Both the position numbers and the translations under genes were made by a program. The notes beneath the pieces are model-generated. The model saw only the letters and a list, made by a program, of their open reading frames with translations. It was not told the origin of the DNA and ran no database searches. Source: a virus. From it: 64,000 nt of DNA. The stretch is from the IMG/VR virus record IMGVR_UViG_3300010397_000041, positions 28,426-92,425 of that record; one strand, 5' to 3'. Positions 1 to 8,371 of the stretch are shown here, piece by piece (the stretch's first letter is position 1; each line of letters starts with the position of its first letter).

Positions 1-75
1 TCGCAGTAGCTCATCCATGACGCGCAGGCGCTCCGCCGTCGCGGCGGGCAAGGGCGGGCGGTCCGCGAGAGCCAT
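1..75 (-). CDS. Partial CDS, unknown function, runs off the left edge
   Basis: Only the first 25 codons are visible, beginning MALADRPPLPAATAERLRVM. The ATG overlaps the stop of the holin-like gene upstream in a TGATG junction, so it is probably translationally coupled and the last visible member of the late operon. In comparable phages endolysin or lysis-accessory genes sit here, but nothing in these residues identifies one. Confidence 0.5.
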   Translation of the reverse strand, partial: MALADRPPLPAATAERLRVMDELLR

Positions 76-425
76 CACGACGCGTTCGCCCTCCGGTTGA
101 GCGCGGCGACGTATTCGCGCGAGATCTCCGCGGTGCGGACGAGGGCGGGAACAACCTCGGCGCGGACGAAATTCTCGGCCTGGTCGAGCTTGGCCCGCAG
201 GGCGATGATCTCGGCGTCCTTCGCGGCGATGACCTGGTCTTTCGCCGCGATCTCGGCGTCGTGTGCCGCGTCCTGTCGGGTCACGACCCAGTAGGGCACC
301 AGCACCCGGAACACGATCATCGCGATGGCGAGACCGGGGATGCCGTAGCCGAGGAGCTGGGCGAGGAGGTCGGGCGGATCGTTGGCCGCGGCCGCGGCGA
401 GTGCCAATACGGACGCGGGCATCAT
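75..425 (-). CDS. Holin-like small membrane protein
   Basis: 116 residues starting at tandem ATGs preceded by GAGG about 10 bases upstream; a TTG further upstream at 455 is a weaker start. The N-terminal third has a hydrophobic Ala-rich stretch and then a clear membrane segment (GIPGLAIAMIVFRVLVPYW). The rest is a charged, probably coiled-coil tail with repeated AAKD motifs. One or two N-terminal membrane helices plus a charged cytoplasmic tail, located after the tail genes, is typical of phage holins or holin-like lysis proteins. A membrane-anchored structural accessory is the alternative. The 257 bases upstream (426-682) hold no convincing gene. Confidence 0.55.
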   Translation of the reverse strand: MMPASVLALAAAAANDPPDLLAQLLGYGIPGLAIAMIVFRVLVPYWVVTRQDAAHDAEIAAKDQVIAAKDAEIIALRAKLDQAENFVRAEVVPALVRTAEISREYVAALNRRANAS

Positions 426-682
426 CGGCGACTGGCCTCGTTCCGCTCGTCGCAATCACAGGCGGACCGCCTGCGGTGGTGGCGCGCGGCTTCCGGTCGT
501 CGCGACAGGAGGCCCGGTCAGGGGCCGGCCGGATGTGGTGAGGTCGCGTCGTGGCGGCAGCGGACAATCACTCGCTCGTCGGCGGATACCAGCGACGGCT
601 GGTGACGGGGGGTCCATGCGCCGCAGGGTTTGCCTCTAACCTGCCAGGGCCGCGGTGGATCCGGTCGGGGTCGAGGATCGGT

Positions 683-3052
683 TTAGGTCGGTAGGACTGG
701 CGACAACTGGCAGGTCACTTTCCACGACTGCGACCCCGGCTCCACCATGATCGAATGGGACAGCGCGTCGACGTAGCCGTTGAACGTCCAGCTGGGTGCG
801 CCGAGCGGGCGGACCACCACCCGATTCAGGTCGGAGATGTCCATCAGGAGTGCGGGGGTAAAAAGCTGCGTCGGGTTAGCCGACGGTTCAAACTGGAAAG
901 CGGCCAGCCTGCTCCGCGGATCTTTATACTGGCGCAGCAACAGGTTCGCCCGGTTCTGTGCTTCCGAGGTGAGGGCGACTTTGATGGTCGCCGTATAGGT
1001 GCGAGACAAATACTGCTGCGCAGACGTGGCGTTAGTCACCCGGAACTGGGGGCCGCCGTCTTGGGTGATGCTGACCGTGTTGTAGATGTACGTCGGATCG
1101 TCATCAATCTGCAACGAGTCCAACTGGTACGGCAGGCCCGCGGTCGGGTCGAAAATGTTTTGCGGCGTGCTTTGGCCTGGCCGCCACTGGTTGTCCTCGA
1201 AACAGGGCGACCCGTCGGCCAGCGAGTAGACCTGGCCGTGTTCGGCGTCGCCCTGGTCCTGGGCGGCGTCCAAGGCCGACTGACCTGCCAGCCCCTTGAG
1301 CCCGTAGCTGTTGGACGCGGAGGCCACCGAGCCGGCGAACACCAGTCCGCCCATGATGCTGCGATAGTTGAACGGCCATCCCCAGTAGTTCAACACCCGG
1401 GCGAACCGCTCACCGGTGGTCTCACTCGCATAGCCGCCGTTCACACCCACCTGGGCGTGGGCCTGAATCCGGGCCAGTGGGAGCACCTGGTTGTAGAACG
1501 CGACATGGCTGACAAAGCCCTGGTAGACGTTGTTGGCGGAGCTGCCGAGCCAGTCGCCACCGACAACAGTGTGTGCGACCGTGGAGCCAAGCGACGGTGT
1601 TCCGGTGTACAGCTGGGTAAGCGACACGCCGTAGGTGCTGTAGTAGAAGGTCACCGTCCCGCCCGCAGAGACGGTGACGCACAGATAGACGCCGAGACCC
1701 AGGCCCGGGAAATACGCCCCCGGACTGGTGTAAACGGTAGTCCCACCGACAACCAGCCGAATGGTGTTCGTTGACCCGGCCCCGATGACGATTTCAATGC
1801 CAGTCGGCGATCCGCCCGAGGTGAGGTGGCAGAACAGTGGCCCGTTGGTCGTTGCTGTCGACCCGTCCTGCGCGGCGAACAGTTCGACTGTGTAATCCTG
1901 GCCGTGGACAAGGTTCGCCCCGGTCGCCGACGAGAAGTCGAGCACATCGCCGTGGGACGACGACACCCCGGACGGGTTCATGTTCACCGACGACGCGCCA
2001 TCGTAGATGATCGACGGTCCGCCGAACTGGGAGAAACCCGGGAACGGGGATGACGAGACGAATGTGGACGTGGCACCGGCGGCGACAATGTCGCCGCCCT
2101 GCGGTGTCGACGCCGCCTCGTCCAGTGGGTAGAAGCTCACCGGGTTGTCGAGGAGAACTTCCTCCTCATAGGTCGTCCGCAGTTCCCCCTGGGACAGGGC
2201 GGCCAGCGAGTCGACACAGGTGATCTGCGGCAGTGACAGTGCCGGGTCCTGCCAGGTCTGCGGCCATCTCTCGACGAACCCAGCCCACAGCGGGTAGGTG
2301 TTGCCCTGCCAAATCGCCTTGATCCGAATCGGGACGATCGGGGCAAGATTCGGATAGTAGGGTCCCGAGGTGTTGTTCGGATCAAACCTGCCACCCGTGT
2401 TGTCCACGGTGAGCGTCGCCGTGCCGGCCTCGAAACGCCCCAGCTCGTACTGCCTCGACGACCGGGTCAGATCCAAACTTCGGACGTATCGGCTGATGTC
2501 TGTCCAGCCGAACCCGGACGCTGGCGACACCGTCGTCACCACGGCGGCAAGCGAATGCAGCTCACCGCCCGAGCAGCCCAGCCACGTGACGAGGAGTTGC
2601 AGCCGCGACGCGCCGAAGCCCGCCGTCGAGGTGATCGTGACCGTGGTCCAGCTCGACGTCCCGTCGAGAAACCCCACCGACGTCGAGTTGATGAGGGTCA
2701 CGCCTGCGGCGTCGTACCACTGGGCGACCGCAGACCCGAATCGGCCCACGGAACCGGCCCGTACCCGCAAGGTGATCGTGTACTGCCCGGTGGGGACGAC
2801 TGTCCCCGGATCGGTATCGACACCAACGGTCATGTTGCCGTTGCTGGCCGCGCCGACGAGGAGACTGTTCCGGTAGGGCAGTGGTGCGAAGTTCGGGTTC
2901 AGCAACAGGTTGGCGTTGCCGCCGTTCTGCCAGTTGCCGATCGACCGGGCGAAGGTGGCGCTGTCGCCGCAGATCGGCGGGTAGGTCAACGGGCTCGCCG
3001 GGTCCAGGCTGAACGCGCACTCGACGGTGATCTGTGGCCAGGTCGCTGACAT
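683..3052 (-). CDS. Minor tail protein with LamG/concanavalin-like domain
   Basis: 789 residues. ATG at 3052 is preferred because AGGGG lies 5 bases upstream; GTG at 3058 would sit on top of it. Residues about 185-290 carry a tail-protein module (DISRYVRSLDLTRSSRQYEL, GTATLTVDNTGGRFDP) seen in actinophage minor tail proteins. The middle (about 300-530) has a LamG-like beta sandwich opening with NPVSFYPLDEA. The C-terminus (IYNTVSITQDGG, RANLLLRQYKDPRSRL) resembles baseplate/tail-tip proteins of siphoviruses. It follows the tape measure gene, the usual place for distal tail and receptor-contact proteins. The lectin-like domain suggests a role in cell-surface or glycan binding; that is inference. 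Confidence 0.8.
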   Translation of the reverse strand: MSATWPQITVECAFSLDPASPLTYPPICGDSATFARSIGNWQNGGNANLLLNPNFAPLPYRNSLLVGAASNGNMTVGVDTDPGTVVPTGQYTITLRVRAGSVGRFGSAVAQWYDAAGVTLINSTSVGFLDGTSSWTTVTITSTAGFGASRLQLLVTWLGCSGGELHSLAAVVTTVSPASGFGWTDISRYVRSLDLTRSSRQYELGRFEAGTATLTVDNTGGRFDPNNTSGPYYPNLAPIVPIRIKAIWQGNTYPLWAGFVERWPQTWQDPALSLPQITCVDSLAALSQGELRTTYEEEVLLDNPVSFYPLDEAASTPQGGDIVAAGATSTFVSSSPFPGFSQFGGPSIIYDGASSVNMNPSGVSSSHGDVLDFSSATGANLVHGQDYTVELFAAQDGSTATTNGPLFCHLTSGGSPTGIEIVIGAGSTNTIRLVVGGTTVYTSPGAYFPGLGLGVYLCVTVSAGGTVTFYYSTYGVSLTQLYTGTPSLGSTVAHTVVGGDWLGSSANNVYQGFVSHVAFYNQVLPLARIQAHAQVGVNGGYASETTGERFARVLNYWGWPFNYRSIMGGLVFAGSVASASNSYGLKGLAGQSALDAAQDQGDAEHGQVYSLADGSPCFEDNQWRPGQSTPQNIFDPTAGLPYQLDSLQIDDDPTYIYNTVSITQDGGPQFRVTNATSAQQYLSRTYTATIKVALTSEAQNRANLLLRQYKDPRSRLAAFQFEPSANPTQLFTPALLMDISDLNRVVVRPLGAPSWTFNGYVDALSHSIMVEPGSQSWKVTCQLSPVLPT

Positions 3053-3067
3053 GGCCACCCCTGCCGG

Positions 3068-5455
3068 TCAGGCGATCTGCAACCCGTTGTTGATGTTGCG
3101 GCGTTGGTTGCGCAAAGCCTGTTTCTGCACGATCCGGAACAGGGTCACACCGTCGACCTGGACGACAATGTCCGGCGGCTGCTGAGACCCGCGACTCCCC
3201 CCGCCGCTGGTCGCCGAGCCCCAGGATGAGGCGGAGCCGACCCAGCCGCCCGATGCCTTCCCGCCGGCGAGGATCGATCGGGTCTGGCTGGCGGTGTGGA
3301 TGTAGGCCGAGCCGCCGAACACCGCCAGCTCCGGGCCGCGCTCGCCGACCAAGACGGCGCGGCCGACCGGTGGGGAACCTCCCTCGGCGAACGGCAGGAT
3401 CTTGTTCGCTTTGCCGATGATCCCGCCGACTTTGCCTGCCGCGGTGGAGATCAGACCGATCCCTTTACCGATCACATCGAAAATCGGTTTCAGGAACTTC
3501 CACGCCACATCGACCGTGTCCTTGATCCCGCGCCACAGGAGATCCCAGCCGGCTTTGAACAGTCGCAGCTGGGCGCCGATGAACAGGTCGAGTCCGGTGC
3601 CGATCAGATGGAACGTCGGCCCGAGCAGGTTTTTCCACGCCCAGGAGACGACCGAGCTTAGAATGTTCCAGCCGATCCGCCAGGCGCCCACAAACAGCCG
3701 CAGCGCGAAACCGAGGATCACATCGAACGCGGCGGCGATCAGATGAAACGTCGGGCTGATGACGGTCCGCCACGCCCACAGCACCGTCGGAATGATCATC
3801 GCACGGAATAGCCAGATCCACATGGCGGCTTGCAGACGCAGCGGGATCAGTAGAATGTTAAGCCCGGTAGCGATGCCGCGAAAGACGGGTTGGAGAAAAC
3901 GCCAGGTGGCCTGCGCCGCGTCGACGATCTGCTTGTGGAAAAATCGCCAGGCCAGCAGGAAAGGTGCTAGCGGCAAGATCAGGATCGCGGCGACGATCTC
4001 CCAGTTTTTCTTCAGCCAGCCAATCGTGTCCCGCCAGCCGACCTTCATCCAGCCCCAGAAATCCGACAGCCAGCGTTTCACCGTCGACCAGTGCTTCACA
4101 ATTTCGTAGATCGCCACACCCAGGGCCACAACGGCGGCGATCACCAGGAACACCGGGTTCACAGCGAACGCCGCCTCGGACTCCTCTCCGGCCAAGATGA
4201 AGTCTTTGGCCGCCAGCAGCACGGCCTTCCCCATCTGGGCGGCACTCTTGGCGACATTCGCCATCCAGACGACGATCGACAGGGCCATCAGCGCGCCGAT
4301 CGCGGCGACCAGACCCTCGGTGATGTTCTTGTGACGGGCGAACCAGTCCCCGAGGGCCGTCAACGGCGGGATCAGTTTGTTTCCGATTTGAATGCCCAGC
4401 GACTCGGCCGAAGCCTTCAAACGGTCGACTTTGTTCTTGAAAGTGTCCTGAGTGGCCGCCCACGACGCGGCGAACTGATTACCGCCCCTGTCGACTTCCT
4501 CATACTTGTTCTGCAACTTGTCGTACTGGTCCATGAGCACATTGACGCCAGTGCCCGCCTTCTTGCCGAACATTGTCGTCAATACGGCGCCAGCCTGGGT
4601 GCCGGTGATCCCAGCCTTCTGCAGTCGGTCGTGCAGGTCGGTCAGCGCCTTGTTCAGGCCACCGGTCTGCATGTCTTTCGCCAGGGTCTTGCTGGTCAAG
4701 CCAAGCGCGGCGAGCTGCTCGCGCGCCGCCTTACCGGCCGCAGGTGTTGCCAGCGCCTGCACGGACATCCGCAACGCGGTACCAGCGGCAGCACCGCGAA
4801 TGTTGTTGTCACCGAAAAGCGCCAACGCGGCCGAGGCGTCGCGCATCGACAGGCCGTAGCCCTTGATGACCGCGATCATGCCGCCGCCCATCGCGTCGGC
4901 AAGGTCTTGCATGTGCATGTCACCGGCGCCGACGGTGGCGTTGAGCATTCCCATCGCCTTGTCAAGGTTCTCGTCGCCAGGTATCTGGGCGGTCATCGCG
5001 GCGCCGAGCGCGTTGGTGACGTCGACCAGGTTCGCGCCGCCGATCTTGGCACCTTCGGCGGACGTTTTGAGCAGCGCCATTGCCTTGGCGCCGGTCAGCC
5101 CTGTGCCGGCGAACTGCGATTCGATGTGGTAAAGCGCCTCGGCCAGCGAGTCGGGGCCTTCACCGACCTGCCCGGCGAGTTTGAGGACGCCGTTGGACAG
5201 GCCCTTGATCTGGTCCTGTGCCACACCGGCCTGGGTGTGAATCATCTCCATGGAGGCGTCGAAGTTCATCGCCAGATGAACCGACTCGGCGCCTACACCG
5301 GCGAGGGCCAGGGCGCCGACTTTGCCGAAGGTGGAGAAAGCCTTGTTCATCGCGCCGAGCCGGCCCTCGGACTCGGAAATGCCCTTGGAAAGCTCGGCCG
5401 TATCGCCCACAAACTTGATCAGTACCGGCGGGAGGAGGCCTCCGAACTCACCCAT
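3068..5455 (-). CDS. Tail tape measure protein (TP901 type)
   Basis: About 795 residues (GTG at 5467 is a possible alternative start). The first 370 residues match the TP901-type tape-measure core: DASMEMIHTQAGVAQDQIKG, alternating helices with Ala/Gly-rich segments, and ALFGDNNIRGAAAGTALR. Several hydrophobic stretches follow (about 390-415, 440-460, 500-520, 560-650). The Gly/Ser-rich C-terminus is preceded by FAEGGSPPVGRAVLVGERGPELAVF, a motif common at tape-measure ends. The protein sets tail length and occupies the tube lumen. It lies downstream of the chaperone and tail tube genes, as expected, but with a gp10-like gene inserted between. Confidence 0.92.
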   Translation of the reverse strand: MGEFGGLLPPVLIKFVGDTAELSKGISESEGRLGAMNKAFSTFGKVGALALAGVGAESVHLAMNFDASMEMIHTQAGVAQDQIKGLSNGVLKLAGQVGEGPDSLAEALYHIESQFAGTGLTGAKAMALLKTSAEGAKIGGANLVDVTNALGAAMTAQIPGDENLDKAMGMLNATVGAGDMHMQDLADAMGGGMIAVIKGYGLSMRDASAALALFGDNNIRGAAAGTALRMSVQALATPAAGKAAREQLAALGLTSKTLAKDMQTGGLNKALTDLHDRLQKAGITGTQAGAVLTTMFGKKAGTGVNVLMDQYDKLQNKYEEVDRGGNQFAASWAATQDTFKNKVDRLKASAESLGIQIGNKLIPPLTALGDWFARHKNITEGLVAAIGALMALSIVVWMANVAKSAAQMGKAVLLAAKDFILAGEESEAAFAVNPVFLVIAAVVALGVAIYEIVKHWSTVKRWLSDFWGWMKVGWRDTIGWLKKNWEIVAAILILPLAPFLLAWRFFHKQIVDAAQATWRFLQPVFRGIATGLNILLIPLRLQAAMWIWLFRAMIIPTVLWAWRTVISPTFHLIAAAFDVILGFALRLFVGAWRIGWNILSSVVSWAWKNLLGPTFHLIGTGLDLFIGAQLRLFKAGWDLLWRGIKDTVDVAWKFLKPIFDVIGKGIGLISTAAGKVGGIIGKANKILPFAEGGSPPVGRAVLVGERGPELAVFGGSAYIHTASQTRSILAGGKASGGWVGSASSWGSATSGGGSRGSQQPPDIVVQVDGVTLFRIVQKQALRNQRRNINNGLQIA

Positions 5456-5480
5456 GGGCCCCGCCACTCTGCGTCGGAAA

Positions 5481-5903
5481 CTACCGGTAGAAGGTTTTCG
5501 CGAAGGCGGCGAGTGCTGCTGTCTGCGCGGGACCGGCCATCACGATCGCCCGTGCGGGTTCCACGTAGGGACGTGGTGGCAGTCGCCGGTAGCCGAGTTC
5601 CTGCGCCCGCGCGTAGACCATTGTCGGGCCGACCTCGACATAGGCCGGCCGTGAGTCCTTGTGCGGCTTGACGATGATCGATCGGCGCAGAGATCCGGAC
5701 ACGATCGCGGGCGGTTCCCCGGGTGGGCTCGGAGTCGGGGTGCCTTTCGGATGGCTGTACCGCGACAACTGCCTTTTGATCTCGGTTTCGCCGACATGGG
5801 CTGCTGCGGTCGCCGCGGCCAGCCCGGCGGCTTCAGCCTGGGCACCGAGCCGTTCCAACGCCCGCAGTGTCGCCTCCATCGAGATGACGAGTCCGCCGGC
5901 CAT
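5481..5903 (-). CDS. HK97 gp10-like head-tail/tail completion protein
   Basis: 140 residues from ATG 5903, which overlaps the stop of the frameshift product upstream. The core has the signature of gp10-like tail-component proteins: an amphipathic N-terminal helix, then LRRSIIVKP, VEVGPTMVYARAQELG and RPYVEPA. Members usually act at the head-tail joint or tail end. In most siphovirus genomes this gene precedes the tail tube gene; here it lies between chaperone and tape measure, which is unusual. Confidence in the family is moderate and based on motif recall only. Confidence 0.65.
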   Translation of the reverse strand: MAGGLVISMEATLRALERLGAQAEAAGLAAATAAAHVGETEIKRQLSRYSHPKGTPTPSPPGEPPAIVSGSLRRSIIVKPHKDSRPAYVEVGPTMVYARAQELGYRRLPPRPYVEPARAIVMAGPAQTAALAAFAKTFYR

Positions 5904-6164
5904 CAGCCATCCCCCTGGCGGGCCTGCTCCATGTCGCGGCGCTGCCGCCGTTCCCGGCCCTTGTCGAGCGCAAGGGCGGCGTGCCGCATCTGATCCGCGA
6001 GGGGCAGCGGCAGCGCATCCACCTCGTTCGGCGTCCAGCGCCAGCGGTCGGCGAACCACACGTAGTCGGCGGCCTCGACCAGCCAGCCCGGCAACGGATG
6101 CTGACCGGGCCCCAGGTCGTAGCCCTCAGCGACCTGGCTTAGGCGGCTGAGGGCACGGAAGGGG
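5903..6164 (-). CDS. Tail assembly chaperone, -1 frameshift extension (gpGT-like)
   Basis: This reading frame lies -1 relative to the upstream chaperone, is open through its last 260 bases, and continues 80 codons past its stop. It encodes GWLVEAADYVWFADRWRWTP followed by NEVDALPLPLADQMRHAAL, the Trp/acidic pattern usual in T-domains of G/GT tail chaperone pairs. There is no convincing independent ATG with a ribosome site; only a TTG at 6094. It is therefore probably made by programmed -1 frameshifting near 6157-6164 (CCCCTTCC, read CCT TCC in frame 0). The slippery site is not a canonical heptamer, so the exact site is uncertain. Confidence 0.6.
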
Positions 6165-6594
6165 ACTGCGGATCGGAGCTTGGCTCCGTGTCGAGCTCCG
6201 CCGTCACGATCTCCATGACGGGGGCGAGGCGGCGCTCGATCGGGTTCGAGACGAGCATGTTCAGCTCGTCGAGCTCGTCGTCGGACAGGTCGCGGGGAAT
6301 CGGCAGCGGCGTGCCGTCAGCGCGGGTCAGCGACCAGGCGACGACCCAGAGGCGGAAGACCGCATCCAGGCTGGCGATGCCAGCACCAGTTGTCACCTCG
6401 TCGTCAACCTTTGACAGGTCGCCGTCGGCCTCGGCCACAGCCCGGGCGGCGCCACGAGACGCTGACATGATCTTCTTGCGGTCGCCGCGGGTGACGCGGT
6501 AGGGGTCGCGGATGTCGGCCCACTGATCTGGGCCGAACTCCCTGGTGGTGGGCAGGGGGACACGGACCAGTGCCGCATGCTGGGTGTTGGACAA
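6139..6594 (-). CDS. Tail assembly chaperone (gpG-like)
   Basis: 151 residues. The start is TTG at 6594, chosen because a perfect GGAGG lies 5 bases upstream and the protein-like sequence begins there (SNTQHAALVRVPLPTTREFG). The gene sits between tail tube and tape measure, the fixed place of the G chaperone. It is acidic at the C-terminus (LSDDELDELNMLVSNPIERR) with an MEIVTAEL helix before a Ser/Pro tail. It is expected to bind the tape measure during tail assembly and not remain in the virion. The last codons overlap the -1 frame that encodes the T-like extension. Confidence 0.7.
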   Translation of the reverse strand: MSNTQHAALVRVPLPTTREFGPDQWADIRDPYRVTRGDRKKIMSASRGAARAVAEADGDLSKVDDEVTTGAGIASLDAVFRLWVVAWSLTRADGTPLPIPRDLSDDELDELNMLVSNPIERRLAPVMEIVTAELDTEPSSDPQSPSVPSAA

Positions 6595-6649
6595 AGAGGC
6601 CTCCGACGGTAAGGCGGTCGAGACCCGCCCCCGGGGGGACCACACAGCC

Positions 6650-6688
6650 GGGGCGGGAAACAGAAGAGGCCCGCACACCGGCGGGCCT
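6650..6688 (-). terminator. Hairpin terminator downstream of tail tube gene
   Basis: On the minus strand AGGCCCGC (6688-6681) pairs perfectly with GCGGGCCT (6674-6667) across a 6-base loop and is followed by CTTCTGTTTC, a pyrimidine-rich run. It lies just after the tail tube stop and before the chaperone ribosome site. It could partly stop transcription so that the tail tube is made in excess over downstream tail proteins, or it could stabilise the upstream mRNA. Confidence 0.6.
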
Positions 6689-6716
6689 TGGGAAGGGGCT
6701 GCGGCGCAGGCGCCGG

Positions 6717-7934
6717 CTACTGGTAGGTGCCGGTCGGTGTAGCCGACTGCAAAGTGACCTTGATCGGGGAGTAGCCGCCGCTGGCCCCGGCGTCGGACGT
6801 GTTGGCGTCCGCTTCCAGGTCGGTTTCGACGGTGAGGTAGGTGCCGCCGCGTCCGAGCTTCGTGTTCTTGTAGACGCACTTGGACATGTGCAGCTTCACC
6901 TGCACCAGCGCACTTCCAGTCCCCTCGGTGAAGTTGATGTCGACCGACGGGATCGTGACGTTCAAATAGCGGCGGACCTCGGTCTCGTCCGCGGCGATGA
7001 ACGTCAACTTGCCGGTGACCTCGACCGGGCCGAGCCACACGTTGTAGGGGCCCTGCGCGCCGTCGGTCGTGTGCTGGACCTTGACGTCGCGTTTGATGCT
7101 GATCTCACCCGACTCGGTGTACTGCACCGCCGAGCCGCCGAGCGTGACCACACCGGTCCACACCGGGATCGGTGTGGTGGTGGATGTCCAGGACGCGGTC
7201 GGCTTGGTGACGATGCCGCTGGGCCAGCCCGTCAGCTTGACGGTGTAGGTGAGAAGACCCTCACTGTTAAACGTGATCGTCAGTTCGCTGACCACATGCC
7301 CCGGGTAGGCGCGGGCAGTGTTCGATCCGGCGAGGCCGGACTGGTAGTCGGTGACGGTGAGCGTCTCGGGCTGGCCGCCGCCGTAGTTCCCCGCAGAGTT
7401 CTTGATCGCGAACGTGTGGGTGTACGGAGCCGACCCACCCGAGCTCGTGTAGTCCCCGAGCAGCGCGCCCAGCCAGAAGCCGAACGACTCGGGGAACACG
7501 TCACCGGAGGCGCCGTACTCGCCGTGGATGACACCCGGCACCGTGCCGTAGTTGACGACCTCCGACCCCCGATAGCCGGTGTCCTTCAGCAGCGTCAGGT
7601 TGTCGAACGGCTCCGGCGGCTTCACCGGGATGAACATCGACGGGGCGTCGGCCGCCGCGGTCACCACGACCAGCACCCCCGCCGTGTGGGCGTTGGCCAG
7701 CGCCGAGCAGGTGATCGTCGTGCCGGCGATCGCAGAGTAGGCCACCGTCTCGGTGAGCGTTCCCGCGGACGACGGGTCGTAGATCGTGATGAAGCCGGAT
7801 GCCGGCCAACTCGTCGTGTCCGACACGACGATCGACGTCGCCGCCGCCGACACGGAGGTAGTCAGCAGCGACTTGTACTTGTCGAGCGCGACGCCGATAT
7901 AGCTGAGATTGGATGCCTGGCCTGGCGCGCCCAT
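6717..7934 (-). CDS. Major tail (tube) protein with inserted beta module
   Basis: 405 residues; ATG overlaps the upstream stop as TGATG. Features of actinophage tail tube proteins: GYRGSEVVNYGTVPGVIHGE near residue 120, DVFPESFGFWLGALLGDY, repeated beta-strand patterns with Thr/Val alternation, and a C-terminal strand-rich region. Residues about 26-90 look like an added module (SIVVSDTTSWPASGFITIYD, then ETVAYSAI and ANAHTAGVLV). A related module appears in the connector protein at 9341-10495. Position before the chaperone pair and tape measure supports the tube assignment. Confidence 0.82.
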   Translation of the reverse strand: MGAPGQASNLSYIGVALDKYKSLLTTSVSAAATSIVVSDTTSWPASGFITIYDPSSAGTLTETVAYSAIAGTTITCSALANAHTAGVLVVVTAAADAPSMFIPVKPPEPFDNLTLLKDTGYRGSEVVNYGTVPGVIHGEYGASGDVFPESFGFWLGALLGDYTSSGGSAPYTHTFAIKNSAGNYGGGQPETLTVTDYQSGLAGSNTARAYPGHVVSELTITFNSEGLLTYTVKLTGWPSGIVTKPTASWTSTTTPIPVWTGVVTLGGSAVQYTESGEISIKRDVKVQHTTDGAQGPYNVWLGPVEVTGKLTFIAADETEVRRYLNVTIPSVDINFTEGTGSALVQVKLHMSKCVYKNTKLGRGGTYLTVETDLEADANTSDAGASGGYSPIKVTLQSATPTGTYQ

Positions 7935-8128
7935 CAGCCCTCACCACCCTCGGAAACAGGCGCCGGAACCTCGAGGGGCTCGGCGGGGTCAGACCCGTCG
8001 GCGGGCTGCCAGCGATGCGGATCGGGCGCGGCCGCCAAGTCGACGACGTCACCGGGTCGTGCGGTCAGCGAGAGGTCCGGGTAGTAGCGCTCCAACCCGT
8101 CGGGCGGGTGGTAACGGAAGGCGGGCAC
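7934..8128 (-). CDS. Small phage structural-operon protein, unknown function
   Basis: 64 residues, GTG start, beginning MPAFRYHPPDGLERYYPDLS and then LTARPGDVVDLAAAPDPHRW. It is a small Pro/Asp-rich soluble protein coupled to the tail tube gene by a TGATG overlap. Short proteins with a similar H-PPDGLERYYPDL start occur between head and tail genes of actinophages, but no function is known to me. It may be a head-tail or tail-tube accessory. Confidence 0.6.
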   Translation of the reverse strand: MPAFRYHPPDGLERYYPDLSLTARPGDVVDLAAAPDPHRWQPADGSDPAEPLEVPAPVSEGGEG

Positions 8129-8137
8129 GGCGACGCG

Positions 8138-8172
8138 GCCCCTCCCTTCGGGCTCGTAATGGTGGGAGGGGC
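8138..8172 (-). terminator. 9-bp perfect hairpin between small tail genes
   Basis: GCCCCTCCC (8138-8146) and GGGAGGGGC (8164-8172) form a perfect 9-base-pair stem with a 17-base loop, between the 59-residue and 64-residue genes. There is no U-tract in either direction, so it may be an RNA stability or attenuation element and not a true terminator. Confidence 0.4.
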
Positions 8173-8185
8173 TGGCTGACGGTGG

Positions 8186-8365
8186 CTACCCGCCGGCGAG
8201 GAAGCTGTCGAAGGCGCGAGCCCAGCCGATGACTACATCGGAGGTCGCCGAGCGGGCCGCCTGGTGTTCGCCAAGCCAGTCCAACGCCCGGTCGAGCGCG
8301 GCCAGCCTGCGCAGTTGCTCGGGCGGCAGGTCTGGGTAGACGTCGCCGGGCTCGTCGTCATCCAC
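8186..8365 (-). CDS. Small acidic protein, unknown function
   Basis: 59 residues from GTG 8365, starting MDDDEPGDVYPDLPPEQLRR and continuing with a helical Leu/Ala-rich stretch (LAALDRALDWLGEHQAARSA) and ending AFDSFLAGG. The acidic helical composition is clearly protein-like compared with the other frames. It lies between the basic protamine-like gene and the 64-residue gene; the opposite charges of neighbours may be meaningful, but this is only an impression. No family recognised. Confidence 0.55.
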   Translation of the reverse strand: MDDDEPGDVYPDLPPEQLRRLAALDRALDWLGEHQAARSATSDVVIGWARAFDSFLAGG

Positions 8366-8371
8366 CGGGCA

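Noticed and set aside
463-617. Possible 50-codon minus-strand ORF in 426-682
   Set aside because: Pro/Arg low-complexity, no ribosome site, so left as gene-free.
4091-5671. 526-codon plus-strand open frame
   Set aside because: Antisense to the tape measure gene; its long open length is typical of GC-rich antisense frames and the minus product is a well-recognised tape measure protein.
6570-8084. 504-codon plus-strand open frame
   Set aside because: Antisense to tail tube and chaperone genes; Arg/Gly-rich shadow.
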